Source: Paraburkholderia adhaesiva (GTDB lineage Bacteria > Pseudomonadota > Gammaproteobacteria > Burkholderiales > Burkholderiaceae). From it: a stretch of DNA of 64,000 bases. Shown piece after piece: positions 60,911-64,000 of this stretch. Where the stretch lies: the NCBI RefSeq assembly GCF_021390575.1, contig NZ_JAJEJQ010000002.1:620001-684000 (forward strand). The letters run 5' to 3'. Every line of letters starts with the position of its first letter. Position 1 is the stretch's first letter. The position numbers and the translations under genes were made by a program. A model generated the notes under the pieces. That model did not search any database, was not told where the DNA came from, and saw only the letters and a list, made by a program, of their open reading frames with translations.

Positions 60911-61639
60911 ATGACGGCGAATGCATTGAAGAAGGCAGGGTTGGCGGAGGGACGCGGGGCGGCGTCGCCGGATGATCGACGTGCGCGGGCATCTGTGTCC
61001 AACCCCGCGCCTGCACCAGCACAGCCGTCCGCATTGCCGATCATTGCACTGCGCCGCGCGGATCTGCCTGTAGATACCGTCGAACTCGCCCGCTTCATGG
61101 TGGGCAAGTATCTCGTCCACGATTTCGCGGATGGCCGTATCAGCGGCCGCATCGTCGAAATGGAGGCCTATCCGGTCGGCGACTCGACGGGGCACGCGTT
61201 CATCGGGCGGCGGACGTGGAATACATCGCTATTTCTCGAACGCGGCCATGCCTACGTTCGGCTGACTTACGGCAGCGCGTACATGCTGAACATGTCGAGC
61301 GAGGACGCGGGCGTCGGCGCCGGGGTGCTGATTCGCGCGGTGGAGCCACTCGAAGGTCTCGCGCAAATGGCGACGCGCCGTCCTGGCGTGGCGCTGCGCG
61401 ACCTCGCGCGCGGGCCGGGGCGGCTCACGCGCGCGTTCGGCATCGGCGCGGCCTTCGATGGTGTCGATCTTTGTACGGGATGTGGTCTGTGGATCGGGCG
61501 TATCGACGAGCCCGCGCGGCGAGTCGGCGTGACCACGCGCATCGGGCTTTCTCGCGAAATCGAGCGCCCGTTGCGTTTTTTCGAGGTGGGCAGCGGGTTT
61601 GCCAGCGGGCCACGCAAACTGCTTGTCGAGGCTGGCTAG
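60911..61639 (+). CDS. DNA-3-methyladenine glycosylase (AAG/Mpg family)
   Basis: Base-excision repair enzyme that removes alkylated and deaminated purines, 242 residues from the ATG at 60911. Seen: GRIVEMEAYPVGDSTGHAF with the catalytic Glu, TYGSAYMLNMSSE at the usual YGMHxCxN position, VLIRAVEP, and GPGRLTRAFGI. The first 45 residues are a low-complexity Ala/Pro-rich tail. Open sequence upstream to 60590 is not coding-like. Some residues are atypical (TGHA for ASHA). Confidence 0.88.
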   Translation: MTANALKKAGLAEGRGAASPDDRRARASVSNPAPAPAQPSALPIIALRRADLPVDTVELARFMVGKYLVHDFADGRISGRIVEMEAYPVGDSTGHAFIGRRTWNTSLFLERGHAYVRLTYGSAYMLNMSSEDAGVGAGVLIRAVEPLEGLAQMATRRPGVALRDLARGPGRLTRAFGIGAAFDGVDLCTGCGLWIGRIDEPARRVGVTTRIGLSREIERPLRFFEVGSGFASGPRKLLVEAG

Positions 61640-61714
61640 ACGCTGGCGATACGCAGTGACGCGCACAGCGTCGGAACGTCCGACGTATTGTTGCCGCAAG
61701 CGGAACTGTATTTT

Positions 61715-61734
61715 GGGCAAATAGGTATTTGCCC
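61715..61734. terminator. GGGCAAAT-AGGT-ATTTGCCC hairpin
   Basis: A perfect 8-bp inverted repeat with a tetraloop, 76 bp after the glycosylase stop codon. It is preceded by TTTT on the plus strand but followed by TGG, so it is a weak terminator or an operator for the next gene. Confidence 0.45.
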
Positions 61735-61818
61735 TGGTCATTCACCTACTTAAACTTGCACCAGAGGTCCGGCCATTCGCCAGCGACCCGGCTAAGCAAG
61801 TGATGGAGGTAAGTGATC

Positions 61819-62154
61819 ATGCAATCCCGCAAGCTGATTCAGGCCACGCTCGTGGCCGCCATGGTGGCTGCTCCGGCCCTCGCATTCGCGCAGGCCGACC
61901 CTGGTGCCAACGCACCCAAGACCCGTGCCGAAGTGAAGGCCGAGCTGCAGCAGCTCGAACAGGCCGGCTACAACCCGTTTAGCGGGGACGAGGTCAGTTA
62001 TCCGCAAGACATCCAGGCCGCTGAAGCCCGCGTGGCGCAACAGCGCGCCATGGCGCAGACGACGACGCCCGCCGCCGACACGAGCGGCTACGGCACGGCG
62101 CCGGCCGGCAAGGTGCAGACCGGCCAGCCGGCAATGCCGAGCCCGTCCAACTAG
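61819..62154 (+). CDS. DUF4148 exported small protein
   Basis: A 111-residue periplasmic protein. Signal peptide MQSRKLIQATLVAAMVAAPA with cleavage after ALAFAQA. The mature part KTRAEVKAELQQLEQAGYNP, then QDIQAAEARVAQQ, is the DUF4148 repeat-like motif found in many small Burkholderia proteins. The Ala/Pro/Thr-rich C-terminus is disordered. ATG at 61819 is preferred to the GTG at 61813 because of spacing from GGAGGT. Function unknown. Confidence 0.82.
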   Translation: MQSRKLIQATLVAAMVAAPALAFAQADPGANAPKTRAEVKAELQQLEQAGYNPFSGDEVSYPQDIQAAEARVAQQRAMAQTTTPAADTSGYGTAPAGKVQTGQPAMPSPSN

Positions 62155-62284
62155 CCCTGGTCCGGCGTTAGTTGATTTGACAGATTGAGGGGCGGCTCAA
62201 AGCCCGCTCCGATTGATGACCCGCGAGTACGCGACGCATCCCGCGATATTCACGCGCAGAACCTCCGCCGCTGCAAGGCGGCTT

Positions 62285-62314
62285 AGCCCAACCCTGCCGG
62301 ATTGGGCTTTTTTT
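62285..62314 (+). terminator. Rho-independent terminator after the DUF4148 gene
   Basis: AGCCCAA, a 10-base loop, TTGGGCT, then seven T in a row: a classic terminator 130 bp after the stop. Confidence 0.85.
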
Positions 62315-62341
62315 GTTGCATAGCGGCGCGGGGCGCGGGGT

Positions 62342-62785
62342 TCAAACCACGGGGCGGCCGGTGATGTAGTGCTCGAGTTGCTCGATCGTGAATTGCTGCT
62401 CAGCGATGATGTCTTTCACGAGGTCGCCGATCGACACCATCCCGATCAGCTTCCCGCCGTCCAGCACGGGCAGGTGCCGCATGCGGCGCTCGGTCATGAG
62501 CGCCATGCAGTCATACGTGGTCTGGTCGGGCTGCACGAAGCGCACGTGTGGACTCATGATGTCGCGCACGGCGGTCGTTTTTGACGACCGGTCCATCAGC
62601 ACGATCTTGCGCGCGTAATCGCGCTCGGTGACGATGCCGACGATCGCATTGTCGTCGGTCACCACGAGCGCGCCGATCTGCTTTTCGGCCATCAGGCGTA
62701 TTGCGTTATAGACCGAATCAGACGCGGCAATGGTGTAGACCACCTGTTCCGGCTTCGATTTGAGTACCTGTGCAACGCTTGTCAT
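62342..62785 (-). CDS. CBS-pair domain protein
   Basis: A 147-residue protein made almost entirely of two CBS motifs: KPEQVVYTIAASDSVYNAIRLMAEKQIGALVVTDD and VRDIMSPHVRFVQPDQTTYDCMALMTERRMRHLPVLDGGKLIGMVSIGDLV (each shortened here in reading). CBS pairs bind adenine nucleotides or related ligands and sense energy state. No catalytic domain is fused; partner unknown. Stand-alone, convergent with the DUF4148 gene. Confidence 0.9.
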   Translation of the reverse strand: MTSVAQVLKSKPEQVVYTIAASDSVYNAIRLMAEKQIGALVVTDDNAIVGIVTERDYARKIVLMDRSSKTTAVRDIMSPHVRFVQPDQTTYDCMALMTERRMRHLPVLDGGKLIGMVSIGDLVKDIIAEQQFTIEQLEHYITGRPVV

Positions 62786-63031
62786 AGGGCGACTCCCTCC
62801 GGTTCGTCCTTCAGTCCTTCAGTCATTGCGTGGCGCAGCATGCCGGGCGAAACACCCTGCATGCCATCGGAAAGCTTTTCCAGTATAGGCGTGCGGCCCG
62901 CATCGCGGCGTCGGGGTCTGCACGGAGGGGCACATTGCGCCGGCCCGGCGGGGGAGGCCAAATGGCGGTAAACTTCGTGTCCGAACTTCAATACGGCCAT
63001 GTGCCGCTTTTACAGTCCTTTGCACCAGAAC

Positions 63032-63679
63032 ATGCCTACGCTTGACCAGTCGTCCTGCGCGGACGGCGATAACGCCAATGAATGCGTCGAGCTCGACGCG
63101 ACCGCCTCGCTGCCGACCCGCTATGGAACGTTCACGTCCTATGTGTATCGCGTGAAGGATGGCGGTGCGGAGCATCTCGCGCTAGTGATGGGCGACGTGG
63201 GGAGCGGCGAGCCCGTGCTGACGCGGCTCCACTCCGAATGCCTGACCGGTGACGTGCTCGGCTCGTACCGCTGCGATTGCGGCGAGCAACTCGATCTCGC
63301 GTTGCGCTACATCGCGGCCGAGGGCCGCGGCGTGCTGCTATACCTGCGTGGCCACGAAGGCCGCGGTATCGGCCTGTCGAACAAGATTCGCGCGTACGCG
63401 CTGCAGGAGCAGGGGCGCGATACCGTCGAAGCCAATCTCGACCTCGGCCTGCCCGACGACGCACGCGAATACGATTCGGCCGCGGCGATCCTGCGTCTGT
63501 TGAACGTCTCGTCGGTGCGTCTCATGAGCAACAACCCGAAGAAGTTCGACACGCTGTCGAAGCATGGCATCCCCGTGCACGAACGCGTCGCACTGGCCAT
63601 TCCGACGCGTGAGGAAAACGAGCGCTATATCCGCACGAAGCAGGTCAAGTTCGGCCATTACTTCGAAGAAAACGAATAA
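63032..63679 (+). CDS. ribA: GTP cyclohydrolase II
   Basis: First step of riboflavin synthesis: GTP to a diaminopyrimidine, formate and pyrophosphate. 215 residues from the ATG at 63032. Zinc cysteines in HSECLTGDVLGSYRCDCGEQ; catalytic RGHEGRGIGLSNKIRAYALQ; C-terminal SNNPKKFDTLSKHGI. It is the separate RibA, without a fused RibB domain. An open extension to 62999 lacks a good ribosome site. No other rib gene is in view. Confidence 0.92.
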   Translation: MPTLDQSSCADGDNANECVELDATASLPTRYGTFTSYVYRVKDGGAEHLALVMGDVGSGEPVLTRLHSECLTGDVLGSYRCDCGEQLDLALRYIAAEGRGVLLYLRGHEGRGIGLSNKIRAYALQEQGRDTVEANLDLGLPDDAREYDSAAAILRLLNVSSVRLMSNNPKKFDTLSKHGIPVHERVALAIPTREENERYIRTKQVKFGHYFEENE

Positions 63680-63734
63680 TACGGGCACGATACGTGCAGC
63701 TTCAGCAAACATGAAAGTGGTATTGGGGGAATCA

Positions 63735-64000
63735 ATGTATAAGCGCAACACGATGCGCACGCGGGTGCTCGCCATCGCGGCGGCGTCAGCCTGTTTTGGT
63801 CCGGTGGCGCCCAGTGCGTTTGCGCAGCAACAGGCCTATACGACCGAGGTCGTCGATGTCTTCTCCGGACCTTCCGGGGACTATCCAGTCGTGTCTCAAC
63901 TCGGGCCCAATGTGCCCGTCACCGTGATGGGTTGCGTGAGCGACTACTCGTGGTGTGACGTCGCGCTGCCGGATCTGCGCGGCTGGGTGTATGCCGACTA
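63735..64000 (+). CDS. Exported SH3-like domain protein, C-terminus off the right edge
   Basis: 88 residues are visible. Signal peptide: basic MYKRNTMRTR then a hydrophobic stretch ending near AFAQQ. The mature part TEVVDVFSGPSGDYPVVSQL, then VMGCVSDYSWCDVALPDLRGWVYADY, is a bacterial SH3 (SH3_3) domain. GGGGGAATCA precedes the ATG. Such proteins sit in the envelope and bind peptidoglycan or protein; the role is unknown. Confidence 0.85.
   Translation, partial: MYKRNTMRTRVLAIAAASACFGPVAPSAFAQQQAYTTEVVDVFSGPSGDYPVVSQLGPNVPVTVMGCVSDYSWCDVALPDLRGWVYAD

Noticed and set aside
1..64000. CRISPR arrays, tRNA or rRNA genes
   Set aside because: No regularly spaced repeats of 25-40 bp, no CCA-ending cloverleaf sequences and no conserved rRNA cores were found by eye.

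Overview
The window is GC-rich, densely coded chromosomal DNA from a Burkholderiaceae betaproteobacterium, most likely Paraburkholderia, Caballeronia or a close relative. The evidence is the propionate locus in the prpB-prpC-acnD-prpF order with a divergent prpR, small DUF3331 and DUF4148 proteins typical of this family, a B12-dependent ribonucleotide reductase, OpgC, and several porins and LysR/AraC/MocR regulators. I found no rRNA, tRNA, CRISPR array or intact mobile element. Genus and gene assignments rest on reading motifs by eye, not on a database search.

Layout. 1-6.4 kb: an MscS channel (cut by the left edge), a GNAT acetyltransferase, an EamA transporter divergent from a MocR regulator, and a DHA2 drug exporter divergent from its TetR regulator. 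6.4-14 kb is an accessory stretch: a large lower-GC gene that looks like a secreted toxin or effector, a truncated IS5-type transposase, a Tat-exported amidohydrolase, a lone receiver protein, Zur, a glutathione transferase and a frameshifted IS3-type remnant.

14-26.7 kb is the most unusual region, a catabolic cluster that I cannot assign to a known pathway. A winged-helix regulator is followed by a leftward operon (Rieske oxygenase of the carbazole/2-oxoquinoline type, its reductase, an M20-fold protein without canonical metal ligands, an amidase). A divergent rightward set holds a possible 50-residue ORF, a porin, a medium-chain dehydrogenase without catalytic zinc ligands, a cupin, a bacteriohemerythrin, an SDR and a chemoreceptor. 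The likely logic is outer-membrane uptake, taxis, ring oxygenation, dehydrogenation and amide hydrolysis of an N-containing aromatic compound.

26.8-30.1 kb is a cadmium/zinc/lead resistance unit (CadA, CadR with a perfect MerR-type operator, a small Cys-rich protein). 30.1-46.7 kb holds a phosphoribosyltransferase-HAD fusion, a sulfite-oxidase-fold protein with a hybrid kinase and a BetR-type response regulator, a porin, LysR, an alcohol dehydrogenase divergent from AraC, a globin-GAF-EAL protein, NrdJ, a thioesterase and a DUF3331 protein. 47-52 kb holds a frameshifted AI-2E transporter gene, an esterase, OpgC and a LysM/M23 lipoprotein.

52-60.3 kb is the methylcitrate operon. It has a sigma-54 promoter, a perfect 18-bp palindrome near prpR, and perfect hairpins in two of its three intercistronic gaps. 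The right end holds an unknown protein, a 3-methyladenine glycosylase, DUF4148, CBS-pair and RibA proteins, and an SH3-type exported protein cut by the right edge.
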